Part shown: in pieces, positions 1 to 8,454 of the stretch
Position numbering within the stretch: the stretch's first letter is position 1
Layout of the letters: the number at the start of each line of letters is the position of its first letter
Assembly (NCBI GenBank): GCA_029933005.1
Contig: JAOZOY010000027.1
Coordinates: 1 to 35,708 of the forward strand
Source of the DNA: Deltaproteobacteria bacterium
GTDB taxonomy: Bacteria > Desulfobacterota > Desulfobulbia > Desulfobulbales > SURF-16
Direction of reading: 5' to 3'
Length of the DNA: 35,708 nucleotides
Program-made: the position numbers and the translations under genes
Notes under the pieces: model-generated
The model's input: the letters and a program-made list of their open reading frames with translations, nothing else
Database searches by the model: none
Told to the model about the DNA's origin: nothing

Positions 1-200
1 ATTTTAATATGTTGTTCCATTTTTTCGATATTATTCTTATCTAGACCGGATTGTCTGAGAAAGAGCAGGTCATAATGGCACATAACCGCTCGTCTGCCTG
101 GAATATAGAGGGTTTTGGTTATCTTTTTTGTTTCTGTTCGTCAACCTGATGCAAATAAAGTAATTTGATTATTAGGGAGATACCTTCAACCTGTTTAATT

Positions 201-272
201 CTCTCACCGAGGCACAGATATCATAGATATGATTCTTTTTTCTCTGCTGTAGTCTCTGCGCCTCGGTAAGAG
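201..272. repeat. Imperfect inverted repeat containing a CTCTGCGCCTC motif
   Basis: The left arm CTCTCACCGAGGCACAGA (201-218) pairs with CTCTTACCGAGGCGCAGA read on the other strand (255-272), 16 of 18 matching. The arms flank an AT-rich centre with its own short palindrome. The sequence type resembles degenerate dispersed repeats with GCAGAGGCGCAGAG-like arms that I recall from many bacterial genomes; that comparison is from memory. Confidence 0.5.
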
Positions 273-310
273 ATAAATTCTAATATGTGGTTGTTTTTTA
301 CGAAATTATC

Positions 311-326
311 ACCGATTATCATCGGT
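311..326. promoter_or_regulatory. Short perfect hairpin upstream of the ABC exporter
   Basis: ACCGAT-TATC-ATCGGT is a 6-bp perfect stem with a 4-base loop, ending 27 bases before the ATG of the first ABC exporter gene. It could be an operator half-site pair or an mRNA hairpin in the leader. No function can be assigned from sequence alone. Confidence 0.3.
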
Positions 327-353
327 CAGCTCCTACCATGTCGGGAATGAAAA

Positions 354-2084
354 ATGATGTCTGAATTCCAAATTATTAAGCCTTATTTTAAAAAATATTT
401 TTTTCGACTTTTTGTGGGAATCATAGCTGTTTTGAGCGTGGATTTTTTCCAGCTCTGTATTCCCAGATTGTTAAAAACAGCAGTAGATGAACTTGGCCGT
501 TTGACTCCGGACAATGCCATTATTCTCCGTTTAGCCTTAGCCATCAGTCTTCTTGCCCTGCTTATTGCTGCTTTACGTTTTATCTGGCGTTTTCTCATTC
601 TTGGTTTTTCACGCCTTCTTGAAATGGAGCTGCGAAACAGGTTGTTTTCTCATATCCTCACTCTTGATCGTGCTTTTTTTCAACAAAGAAGTGCCGGTGA
701 CATCATGGCCCTGTCCACCAATGACCTGCAGGCCGTGCAAATGGCCTGCGGCATGGGAGTTGTGGCGTCCCTTGATGCGATAATCATGGGTCTGGCCGCA
801 CTGTGCTGTATGATCTATATCCATCCAACTCTGACGGTAATCGCCCTTCTTCCCATGCCGCTGCTGGTGATTGGTGCCCGGTTGCTGACCCGTCGCTTGG
901 GTCGTCTCTTTGGTACGGTGCAGGAGCAATTTTCCAATCTGACCGAATTTTCCCGTGACGCAATAGCCTCGATACGCCTGATTAAGGCCTATAATCAGGA
1001 GGACACGTATTCCAGCCAGTTTGACAAAAAAGGGAAAATATATGTCCGTAATAATTTTCGACTGGCCTTTGTCCATGGGACTCTTTTTCCCCTTTCCAGC
1101 GCCATTGCCAATGCAAGTCTGCTGCTGGTTCTCTGGTGGGGCGGTCGTCTTGTTGTTGATGCAGAGATTTCCATTGGTGATTTCATCGCTTTCATTGCTT
1201 ACCTCTACATGCTGACCTGGCCCATGATGGCCATGGGTTGGGTTGTCAATCTTTTCCAGCGCGGCAAAATTTCGCTGCAAAGGATTCAAGAAATTTTCAT
1301 GGCCAGACCACTTTTTTCCGAAAGCGAATATCCTGAGACGGTTGAAGAGATTCAGGCCATTCATCTTCGCAACCTCTCTTTTGCTTATCCGGGAAGCAGC
1401 CAGCTTGTTCTTCGAGATGTCAATCTGCGGATTCGGCCGGGAATCTTGGGGATTGTCGGCAAGACCGGTTCCGGCAAGACAACCCTGTGTCATCTTCTTA
1501 CCCGTCTTTATCCGGTTGAAGGCGGCATGATTTATTTTAATAACCACGATATCAATAAGCTCGGTTTAGCGGATTTAAGATCACATATTGCCTATATCCC
1601 GCAAGAGGTACAGCTTTTTTCGGACAGCATTGCTCATAATATCCGTCTGGGCAAGAATGATGCAACTATTGAAGAAGTTGAGACCGCTGCCAGGATGGCG
1701 GTGATCCATGATGAGATTATGGCCATGCCTGACGGCTATGAAACCATGATCGGCGAAAAGGGAATTCTGCTTTCCGGTGGCCAGAGACAGAGAATTGCCC
1801 TTGCCAGGGGATTGTTGCTGAATCGTCCCATCATGATTATTGATGATTCTTTTTCAGCCGTTGACATGGAGACGGAGAACAAGGTGATTGAAAATCTTGC
1901 CGAATATCTGCGGGGACGAATCTGTATTCTTGTGTCCCATCGCATTGCGCCGCTCCGTTCGGCACGAGAGATTATTGTTCTTGAAAACGGCGCCATTGTT
2001 GGCAGAGGCTCCCATGATGAATTGTTGCTGAAAAACAATTTTTACGGAACCATCTGCCGTCGGCAGCAGGTAGAGAGATTCTGA
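354..2084 (+). CDS. mdlA: Heterodimeric ABC exporter, MdlA-like subunit (degenerate ATP site)
   Basis: This is a half-size ABC exporter: an N-terminal six-helix ABC transmembrane domain (about residues 15-300) and a C-terminal nucleotide-binding domain. Walker A is GKTGSGKTT (near residue 370), the signature is LLSGGQRQR (near 472), and the H-loop SHR is intact. Walker B reads IMIIDDSFSAVD, so the usual catalytic Glu is Asp. This is the pattern of the degenerate site in heterodimeric exporters such as MdlAB, TM287/288 and LmrCD. The length of 576 residues is normal. The start ATG (354, or the adjacent 357) follows a GGGA-type site. The gene overlaps the next by one base (TGATG), so the two are almost certainly co-translated. 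The substrate is unknown; E. coli MdlAB itself is poorly defined. The family call is firm, the gene symbol less so. Confidence 0.88.
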   Translation: MMSEFQIIKPYFKKYFFRLFVGIIAVLSVDFFQLCIPRLLKTAVDELGRLTPDNAIILRLALAISLLALLIAALRFIWRFLILGFSRLLEMELRNRLFSHILTLDRAFFQQRSAGDIMALSTNDLQAVQMACGMGVVASLDAIIMGLAALCCMIYIHPTLTVIALLPMPLLVIGARLLTRRLGRLFGTVQEQFSNLTEFSRDAIASIRLIKAYNQEDTYSSQFDKKGKIYVRNNFRLAFVHGTLFPLSSAIANASLLLVLWWGGRLVVDAEISIGDFIAFIAYLYMLTWPMMAMGWVVNLFQRGKISLQRIQEIFMARPLFSESEYPETVEEIQAIHLRNLSFAYPGSSQLVLRDVNLRIRPGILGIVGKTGSGKTTLCHLLTRLYPVEGGMIYFNNHDINKLGLADLRSHIAYIPQEVQLFSDSIAHNIRLGKNDATIEEVETAARMAVIHDEIMAMPDGYETMIGEKGILLSGGQRQRIALARGLLLNRPIMIIDDSFSAVDMETENKVIENLAEYLRGRICILVSHRIAPLRSAREIIVLENGAIVGRGSHDELLLKNNFYGTICRRQQVERF

Positions 2085-3865
2085 TGCGTTCAAAATTCGG
2101 TTATTTTGAAGACGATTACGTCCCCCGGGAACGGGACGGAAAACTGATTTCAAAGATTATCGCCATTGCCGCTCCTCACTGGAAATGGGTGACGTTCGGC
2201 CTTATCCTCTCTTTTGGAGTGACTGCGGCAAGTCTGGCTCTGCCTTATCTCCTCCGCCTTGGCATCGATCAATACATTGTCAATGAAGAGTTGGCGAATA
2301 TTGAACGTGTGAGCGGGATTACGCAGTTGTCCTTTCTATTTCTCATCATCATGCTGGCCGGTTTCGGAGCCCAGTTCTGTCAGATCATAGTCCTGGAGTG
2401 GGCCGGCCAGAACATGATGCACAGTCTGCGCCGGAAACTTTTCATTCACACACTGCATCTGCCGATTTCTTTTTTTAATGTGACGCCGGTGGGCAGGATC
2501 GTCACAAGGGTCACTAATGATATACAGAATATGCATGAGATGTTTACCTCAGTTGTTGTTACCGGAGTCAATGATTTTATCCGGTTAGGCGGTATTCTGA
2601 TTCTACTGTTCTGGATGAACTGGCGACTGGCCTGTGTTGTCAGTCTTGTTTACCCCTTCCTTGTCCTGTCAACTGTCCTCTTTGGTCGCTTGGCCAGGGA
2701 TGTGTCCCGCCAGATCCGTACCAGCCTGGCCGGCCTGAATACTTTTATTCAGGAGAATGTTTCCGGTGTTTCCGTTCTTCAGCTCTTCGGCGTCCAGCAG
2801 GACTCGATGAACAAATATCATATCCTCGGAGAAGATTATTGCCAATTGGTCTTGCGCCAGATTCGAATTTTCGGCACATTTATGCCGCTGATCGAATTCC
2901 TGCAGTCAATAGCCCTGAGTCTGATTATCTGGTATGGCGGTGGAGAAATAATCAGGGAGCACATGACCCTGGGAGATCTTACCGCTTTTATTTCCTATAT
3001 TCGTCTTTTTTTTCAACCGGTTCGTGAACTTTCCCAGAAATATTCTATTGTTCAGTCCGCCATGGCCTCGGCGGAAAGAATTTTTCATCTGATGGATCAG
3101 GAAAAGACTGACAGCACCGGAATCATTCCGCTCCATATTGACGGCAAAATTGAGTTCCAGGGGGTCTCGTTCTCATATGAAAAAAACCATCCTGTTCTGC
3201 GTAACCTCACCTTTACTGTCCGTCCGGGAGAGACCCTGGCTATTGTCGGTGCCACCGGAGCGGGAAAAAGTACAATTATCAATCTGATTGAGCGGTTTCA
3301 TGCGCCGGATGAAGGTGCGATCCTGCTTGACGGCGTGAATCTGCAACAGCTGTCATCGGAATGGCTGAGAAAAATAATTGGCTTTGTCCCCCAGGACCTG
3401 TTCATCATAGCCGGCACTATCAGGGAAAATATTGTTCTTGACCTAGAGGTAAGCGACGAAGATCTTGATGGGATTCTTGATCTTTCCCAGATGAGTTCCG
3501 TTGTTAAAAATCTTCCGGATGGTCTGCAGACGCGAATCGGTGAAGGATTTGATCTTTCCAGGGGACAACAGCAGCTGATGAGTCTTGCCCGGGTATTGGC
3601 CCGAAATCCGAAAATTCTCATTCTTGACGAGGCCACGGCCAATGTGGACAGTGAAACGGAAATGCTTATTGATCAGGCTCTGGAAAATGTGATGTCCCAA
3701 AGGACTTGTATTTTGATAGCCCATCGTTTATCAACTATCCGGCGGGCAGACTGGATTCTGGTCATGGAAAGGGGAAAAATTGTTGAATCAGGCAGCCATG
3801 ACGGTTTAATGGCTGAAAAGGGCCATTATTTCCGTCTGCAAAGGTTGCTGAACATTACGGAGTGA
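2084..3865 (+). CDS. mdlB: Heterodimeric ABC exporter, MdlB-like subunit
   Basis: This is the partner half-transporter of the preceding gene: a transmembrane domain (about residues 30-330) and a nucleotide-binding domain. Walker A is GATGAGKST (near residue 389), Walker B is KILILDEATANVD with the catalytic Glu present, and the H-loop is AHRLST. Its signature is LSRGQ rather than LSGGQ. In a head-to-tail dimer this odd signature faces the Walker motifs of the MdlA-like subunit, so both defects fall in one ATP site. The other site (this subunit's Walker A/B and the partner's LSGGQ) is fully canonical. The 593-residue length is typical. The exporter is expected in the inner membrane. No substrate clue comes from the neighbours. 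A repeat element follows the stop codon directly. Confidence 0.9.
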   Translation: MRSKFGYFEDDYVPRERDGKLISKIIAIAAPHWKWVTFGLILSFGVTAASLALPYLLRLGIDQYIVNEELANIERVSGITQLSFLFLIIMLAGFGAQFCQIIVLEWAGQNMMHSLRRKLFIHTLHLPISFFNVTPVGRIVTRVTNDIQNMHEMFTSVVVTGVNDFIRLGGILILLFWMNWRLACVVSLVYPFLVLSTVLFGRLARDVSRQIRTSLAGLNTFIQENVSGVSVLQLFGVQQDSMNKYHILGEDYCQLVLRQIRIFGTFMPLIEFLQSIALSLIIWYGGGEIIREHMTLGDLTAFISYIRLFFQPVRELSQKYSIVQSAMASAERIFHLMDQEKTDSTGIIPLHIDGKIEFQGVSFSYEKNHPVLRNLTFTVRPGETLAIVGATGAGKSTIINLIERFHAPDEGAILLDGVNLQQLSSEWLRKIIGFVPQDLFIIAGTIRENIVLDLEVSDEDLDGILDLSQMSSVVKNLPDGLQTRIGEGFDLSRGQQQLMSLARVLARNPKILILDEATANVDSETEMLIDQALENVMSQRTCILIAHRLSTIRRADWILVMERGKIVESGSHDGLMAEKGHYFRLQRLLNITE

Positions 3866-3877
3866 AGGTTTGAGATA

Positions 3878-3974
3878 ATGGTTTCGTAAAAAGTCAAAAT
3901 TTTCAAATTTGGTGACGCAGATTCAAGTAGTTACATAGCAAAAAAAGTGTTTTTTTGGCTTTTTACGAGATCAT
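3878..3974. repeat. MITE-like element with TCGTAAAAAG ends, copy 1
   Basis: The left end ATGGTTTCGTAAAAAGTC and the right end GGCTTTTTACGAGATCAT are inverted copies of one another with few mismatches, about 97 bp apart outer to outer. A second element with the same ends lies at 32114-32207. This copy sits between the convergent mdlB and response-regulator genes, where its hairpin could also act as a bidirectional transcription stop. No open reading frame for a transposase is inside. Confidence 0.7.
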
Positions 3975-4042
3975 CAAGATTGAAGTAGTAGTTTTTTTGT
4001 CAAATGATCTTGCCGGTTTTACTCGAAAGAGAACAAAACCCG

Positions 4043-4648
4043 TCATTTGTCGAGAATTTCATCTCTGTTTTTTTTATACCACTCCTGGTCGCCGTAGAGG
4101 TTGTCGGAACACTCCGGACAGATGCCATGACTTAAATCCAGGCCGACATTTCGGGCAAGATATTCTTCAAGGGGTTTCCAGTCACCGTTTCCAATTCCCT
4201 TTCCCGCGTCATCTCTTATTTTTTTGCATACGCTGCAGATGGGCAGGATGCTTTCGTAGAATTTGACTTTTTTCTGCAATTCCACCTTGTCGATGCAGTT
4301 TCCAACCCGTAATATCAGCTCTTCGTTATTGCAGGGCTTCAGGAGATAATCGGCCGCACCGAGGCGCAGCGCTTCAATCGCTGAATCGAGCTCACCATAA
4401 CCGGTCATGATGATGACCGGTATATCCGGAGATTTTTTCTTGATTTCAGCCAACAGCTCCAGGCCGCCGATACCCTCCATCATGAGATCGGTGATGACCA
4501 GGTCATACTTTTCTTTTTCAAGCATGGCAAGAGCCTGCTCTCCGTTCTCTGCCGTATCAACGGAGTAATCGGAGCGGCGAAGGTCAACCAGGATACATTT
4601 CAGAATAATGATTTCATCATCAACGATGAGAATTTTTCTTTTCATCAA
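4043..4648 (-). CDS. Response regulator with C-terminal zinc-ribbon-like tail
   Basis: Residues 5-120 form a CheY-like receiver domain: acidic pocket D10/D11, phosphoacceptor D54 in LVITDLMM, and a conserved K in LLKPCN. After a short coiled linker comes a cysteine-rich segment (about 138-190) with CSVCKKIRDD and HGICPECSDNLY, giving a CxxC...CxxC arrangement that probably binds zinc. No DNA-binding or enzymatic output domain is present. This tail is known as a recurring C-terminal piece of signalling proteins in deltaproteobacteria, but its function is not established to my knowledge. The gene overlaps the 3' end of the kinase gene by 29 bases, so the pair is translationally linked and the kinase is the likely phosphodonor. 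The start is ATG 4648 or the adjacent 4645. Confidence 0.85.
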   Translation of the reverse strand: MMKRKILIVDDEIIILKCILVDLRRSDYSVDTAENGEQALAMLEKEKYDLVITDLMMEGIGGLELLAEIKKKSPDIPVIIMTGYGELDSAIEALRLGAADYLLKPCNNEELILRVGNCIDKVELQKKVKFYESILPICSVCKKIRDDAGKGIGNGDWKPLEEYLARNVGLDLSHGICPECSDNLYGDQEWYKKNRDEILDK

Positions 4649-6401
4649 TCAGCCTCGTATCAACGGGTAAAGTGATCGTAAACGTGGAGCCCTGACCGGG
4701 CCGGCTTTCCACGGAAATATTTCCTCCGTGGCTTTTTATAATTCCGTATGAAACAGGCAGGCCAAGTCCTGTTCCTTTCACAGCCGGCTTGGTGGTAAAA
4801 AATGGTTCAAAGATATTTGCTATATGATCCGGGTGAATGCCGCTGCCGGTATCCTTAATTTTTATGAAGAGATTATCTTTCTGCAATGTTGTGGAGATCG
4901 TCACCGTGCCTCCTTCCTCGGGCATAGCATCTGCGGCATTATTAAATAAATTCACCAGCACCTGTTTGATCTGATCCGGGATAGCCCAAATAAGCGGAAC
5001 AGAAGCATCAAATTTTTTTTCGACCCTGGCTTTTTTGTTTTTAAATTGCTTTTTATGAAAAAGCAGGATGCTGTCAATGGATTGATGTATATCGAACAAC
5101 TCTTTTTTCCCGGATGAAGGCCGGTTAAACTGCTGCAGTTCCTTGATGAGAAATTTCATCCTGTGGCATTCCTGCAATGCGATATTCATAAGCTCTTGAT
5201 ACTCTTCGCTGAGTGATTCGTATTTACGGATACTGTAGATGACATTCATCACACCATGTAAAGGATTATTGAATTCATGGGCAATGCAGGCGGACAGGCG
5301 GCCAATTGCGCCTAATTTTTCCGAATGAAGCAGCTGCTGCCGGGTCTGCTCAAGCTCTTGCTCCGTTTCATGCTTTTCCGTCATATCAAAAAATGTACTG
5401 ATCATGCCGTGCAGTGAATTACCGTCATCAAGCAATGGTACAGAATGAACCCTGGCAAATTTTTTCTCCCTGTCGATTGTCCTGTACTTGATTATTTTTT
5501 CCGGTAATTCCTTGCCCTGCAGAAAAGCCGCTAAATGACAATCTGCACAGCTTTTACTCCTGTTTTCAAAGAAAGCATAGCAGTGTGTTCCCAAAATATT
5601 TTTTCTGGCGCAATCGAAATAGGAGCAGAAGGCGTCATTGACCCGCTCTATCTGACAATCTCCGGAGATGATGCACAGCGGCACGGCAACATTAAAAATT
5701 TGATCCAACTCCTGATAGGCCAAAATCAGATTATGATGGGAAGTTGTCTGGTCATCCTGCGCTTTTTGTAAACTGACAATATTCTCTTCAAGAGCATTGT
5801 TTTTGATTTTTAATTCACGATGAGTTTTTTCCCGGATTTTTTCGGACAAATAGGAGTAAAGAGAGACAACAAAAAATGACGGAAAAAAACGCAACATCAA
5901 TTCATTGGGATAGATAAAGAAAGATTGAGGATGAAGTGGGAAGATAGTGTGGAACAACAGGGGAATTGCCAGACAGATTGTCGCGGCGGCGCCTCCGGTT
6001 GAACCTAGCAGGAAGGAAGAAAACAGGGGATAGGTATAAATCCAGACAAAAGCGGATCCACCAACGCCACCGGAAAAGAAAAGGTACCAGTAAAGCCCTG
6101 TCATGGCGCACATTCCACCAAGGATAACCCTTCTGTATTGGTGGCATGTTTTTAAGTTAACAAGAAGGATTGCCAGGATGAAGGCTATTAAAAAATCAGC
6201 GATAAACAGGTTTGTTTTTTTTTGAAGAAGAGCCAGAAGCCCCATGGGAATCAAAACAAAAATTCCGCTAACACTTATGAGGTTCATGAGCATGATTCGA
6301 CGCACACTTTCTAAATCATGCTCTGGTTTCACACCATTAAGGATGATATGTTGATAACACCATTGGCAGCGATGGGAAATGAAACTAACGAGTGGGCTCA
6401 T
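4620..6401 (-). CDS. Membrane sensor histidine kinase with PAS domain
   Basis: The N-terminal 200 residues hold about six hydrophobic helices forming a membrane sensor region. A coiled linker (about 195-225) leads to a PAS domain (about 230-345) that contains CADCHLA and further cysteines. The HisKA H-box is CIAHEFNNPLHG with the phosphorylated His near residue 375. The HATPase domain has the N box (LFNNAADAMP), G1 (DTGSGI), F box (FEPFFTTK) and G2 (GTGLGLPVSYGI). The length is 593 residues. The start ATG at 6401 has no obvious Shine-Dalgarno site, and a GTG or ATG some 25-35 codons inside could be used. The receiver gene overlapping its end and the receiver-TPR gene upstream make up a three-gene phosphorelay locus. 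The signal is unknown; the PAS cysteines hint at redox or metal but do not prove it. Confidence 0.9.
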   Translation of the reverse strand: MSPLVSFISHRCQWCYQHIILNGVKPEHDLESVRRIMLMNLISVSGIFVLIPMGLLALLQKKTNLFIADFLIAFILAILLVNLKTCHQYRRVILGGMCAMTGLYWYLFFSGGVGGSAFVWIYTYPLFSSFLLGSTGGAAATICLAIPLLFHTIFPLHPQSFFIYPNELMLRFFPSFFVVSLYSYLSEKIREKTHRELKIKNNALEENIVSLQKAQDDQTTSHHNLILAYQELDQIFNVAVPLCIISGDCQIERVNDAFCSYFDCARKNILGTHCYAFFENRSKSCADCHLAAFLQGKELPEKIIKYRTIDREKKFARVHSVPLLDDGNSLHGMISTFFDMTEKHETEQELEQTRQQLLHSEKLGAIGRLSACIAHEFNNPLHGVMNVIYSIRKYESLSEEYQELMNIALQECHRMKFLIKELQQFNRPSSGKKELFDIHQSIDSILLFHKKQFKNKKARVEKKFDASVPLIWAIPDQIKQVLVNLFNNAADAMPEEGGTVTISTTLQKDNLFIKIKDTGSGIHPDHIANIFEPFFTTKPAVKGTGLGLPVSYGIIKSHGGNISVESRPGQGSTFTITLPVDTRLIDEKKNSHR

Positions 6402-6508
6402 TATAATTGTCAGGGCTTGTTGCCATTAATGAATGGGGTACGGATGAGGTGCTGTTGAATAGTGACACAATGATCTTAATTCAGAAATGAAAAAGTGACT
6501 GAACCAGG

Positions 6509-7675
6509 TCATCCATTCTGGAGTTTATCGAGTTTTTTTTCCAGTTTCTTGGTCTCTGGGCAATCAGGAGAGAGCCTGAGTACCTTATTAATATATGCCC
6601 GGGCTCCGTCATATTCTTTGTCCTCCATAAGAAGGAAGGCGAGATTGAGGTTGGTGCTTTTGTGCTGGGGAAGATAACCAAGAGCGCTCATGTAAAAGTA
6701 TTTTGCCTTGTCCTGATTTCCCTTCTCTTTGCAACAAAAGCCTAAGCGGTTCCAGAAACGGACAATTTTTTCCTTATCATCTTCACCGAATTTTCTCAAA
6801 AAAAGATCGTCAGCTTCATCATAAAGACCGGCAGCAATAAAATCCTCAACAAGGTTTTTTAATATTTCCTTGTCGTTTTTGGCAAGTCTAACAGCGGTTT
6901 TCAGGTGATGCGCTGCTTTTTCCGTCTCACCAAGTCGCCCGTAAGCCGCGCCAAGATTGCGCTGCATTTCCAGTTTGTCCGGAATAAGAAGGACAACTTC
7001 AGAAAGAATTTTTGCCAGTATTTTGTCATCTTTTCGTTCATTGTGGATTTCGGCCAGAGCGATAAGGGCATTGACATAAAGCCTGGAGAGGCTGACGCAT
7101 TTATTGAAATCCGTTATCGCCTTTTCCAAGTTTTTGTTTTTTTTGTGAATAAGTCCCGTGTAATAATAGGACATGGGGTTTTCCGGTTGGTGCCGGGTCG
7201 CGACATTAAAGCATTTCAGAGCCTTCTTGTCGTTATTGTTGAGATAGTAAAATTTGCCTGCGGTTACCGCTTTTTCATACATTGTCGGCGTCATCTTCTG
7301 CCGAATGACTTTTTTCAAAAAATCGTCGAGCTTGCCGACATTGGGCGGCTTCAAGATGTAATAATCAACCTCGGCCTGGAGGGTATACATGATTTCGCTT
7401 TGATTGTCGGCACCGGTGATCATAATAAAGGGTAAATTGTAAAACTCTTTGGAAGCCCTGATCTTATGTAGCAACTCCAGTCCGTTCATGACAGGCATGA
7501 GCAGGTCACAAAGGACAATGTCAATGGAGTTTTCCTGGATGATCTTCCAGGCCGCGGCTCCATCCCCCGCAGACATCAGGTTGGTGTAATCAAGTCCATA
7601 CAGCATGGATTCAAGCAATTTACGCATGGCTTGATTATCTTCCACAATGAGAATTTTATATTGATTTTTTTTCAC
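6509..7675 (-). CDS. Response regulator with TPR repeats
   Basis: A CheY-like receiver domain (residues 7-125: acidic E12/D13, phosphoacceptor D57 in IVLCDLLMP, K in YILKPP) is fused to several tetratricopeptide repeats (about 140-385, for example PMSYYYTGLIHKKNKNLEKA). The output is therefore protein-protein interaction rather than DNA binding. The start is GTG at 7675 with AAGGA five bases upstream. The gene lies 107 bases upstream of the histidine kinase on the same strand and downstream of a cytochrome gene. Architecture and location suggest it scaffolds or sequesters a partner when phosphorylated by the neighbouring kinase; that is inference. Confidence 0.87.
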   Translation of the reverse strand: MKKNQYKILIVEDNQAMRKLLESMLYGLDYTNLMSAGDGAAAWKIIQENSIDIVLCDLLMPVMNGLELLHKIRASKEFYNLPFIMITGADNQSEIMYTLQAEVDYYILKPPNVGKLDDFLKKVIRQKMTPTMYEKAVTAGKFYYLNNNDKKALKCFNVATRHQPENPMSYYYTGLIHKKNKNLEKAITDFNKCVSLSRLYVNALIALAEIHNERKDDKILAKILSEVVLLIPDKLEMQRNLGAAYGRLGETEKAAHHLKTAVRLAKNDKEILKNLVEDFIAAGLYDEADDLFLRKFGEDDKEKIVRFWNRLGFCCKEKGNQDKAKYFYMSALGYLPQHKSTNLNLAFLLMEDKEYDGARAYINKVLRLSPDCPETKKLEKKLDKLQNG

Positions 7676-7800
7676 GTATTCCTTGAAAAACCAACCTGAG
7701 CAGCTTGTCCCCGGGGGAGTTTAAGGGACAGCAAAAAAAAAGCATTCTCGGACGGTTTCCTGGTTTTCCTGCAGTCCCATGTTCATGTTACGATAGACAA

Positions 7801-8133
7801 CTACTTTTTATGGCAGGTTTTACAGGATTTGCCCTTCGGTACTTCCATCTCAATATGGCAGGGCCAGCATATTTTTTTATGAAAATCATTTTTCATTCCT
7901 GTCATGACTTCCGTTTTGATACTTAATGCGCCACCCTGATCAGTGTCATGGCATTTCACGCAGTCCAGTTTATCCTGGTGAAGCTTGTGCGGAAAAACAA
8001 CAGCCGCCTTTTTGCCTTCTATCGCGTGCCTGGCTTTCAGATCCATTTCCGCTGGACCACTGTTGGCCAGGCAAAGAGCCGATATGGAGAGCAGGCTGCC
8101 GGTCAGAATGAAACTCATCATTCGTTTTGTCAT
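7801..8133 (-). CDS. Triheme c-type cytochrome, c7/class III-like
   Basis: After a signal peptide (MTKRMMSFILTGSLLSIS..., cleavage near ALCLANS) the mature protein of about 85 residues has three CxxCH heme sites: CVKCH, CWPCH and CKTCH. Histidines in FPHKLHQ and ARHAIEG are candidate axial ligands. Three hemes in a small protein fit the cytochrome c7 family (PpcA-like, a cytochrome c3 relative lacking one heme), periplasmic carriers in sulfur- and metal-reducing bacteria. The ORF track begins 25 codons earlier (8208), but that leader is not signal-like. ATG 8133 has GGAG eight bases upstream and begins a good signal peptide, so I chose it. It may share a transcript with the signalling genes downstream. 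Confidence 0.88.
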   Translation of the reverse strand: MTKRMMSFILTGSLLSISALCLANSGPAEMDLKARHAIEGKKAAVVFPHKLHQDKLDCVKCHDTDQGGALSIKTEVMTGMKNDFHKKICWPCHIEMEVPKGKSCKTCHKK

Positions 8134-8141
8134 TTTTTTAG

Positions 8142-8145
8142 CTCC
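8142..8145 (-). promoter_or_regulatory. Ribosome binding site that fixes the cytochrome start
   Basis: On the minus strand GGAG lies eight bases before ATG 8133, favouring this start over the upstream one at 8208. Confidence 0.6.
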
Positions 8146-8319
8146 AGAGTATTGATTTTTAAAGATTTTATAAATAAACAGAAAAAAACTCAAGACAATG
8201 CTTCTCATACTCCTTTTTCTTTTGCAATCTTTTTTTCGAGACCTTGCAAAAAAAAGCTTTGCATTCTAGTATCGTAATTTCAATTAGGGGCTATTCACTT
8301 CGGGGACCTTGAGTATATG

Positions 8320-8454
8320 GTAGGTTGGGTTAAGCGGATTACATGCACCATTCATGTCAGGTTCGCCTGAGTTCGTGCGACCTCAGCATGCCGATATTGC
8401 AAATTAGCGAACCTAACTAAACAATGCGGCAGCTTCCGGCTTAACCCAACCTAC
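8320..8454. repeat. Inverted-repeat element with GTAGGTTGGGTTAAG ends
   Basis: GTAGGTTGGGTTAAG at 8320-8334 is repeated perfectly inverted as CTTAACCCAACCTAC at 8440-8454. The roughly 105-base interior has a degenerate inner copy (GCGAACCTAAC). No transposase is inside and I see no clear target duplication. GTAGGTTGGGTT-ended repeats are, from memory, scattered through many proteobacterial and cyanobacterial genomes. The element ends 42 bases before the symporter start and so lies in its leader or promoter region. Confidence 0.7.

Larger units (their letters stand above)
1..353. other. Gene-poor left edge with two inverted repeats and a possible edge gene fragment
   Basis: No convincing complete gene is present. 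On the minus strand an open frame starts at an ATG at position 83 (MCHYDLLFLRQSG...) and runs off the left edge for 27 codons. It lacks a clear Shine-Dalgarno site and could be chance or the start of a real gene outside the window. The stretch also holds a long imperfect inverted repeat (201-272) and a short perfect hairpin (311-326), which are listed separately. The promoter of the ABC exporter genes probably lies here, but I see no strong sigma-70 match. Confidence 0.4.

Noticed and set aside
609-1547. 312-codon minus-strand ORF opposite mdlA
   Set aside because: It is antisense to a clearly conserved ABC exporter, and its translation is low-complexity and matches no family I know.
6905-7435. 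176-codon plus-strand ORF opposite the receiver-TPR gene
   Set aside because: The minus strand encodes intact receiver and TPR motifs; this is a shadow frame.
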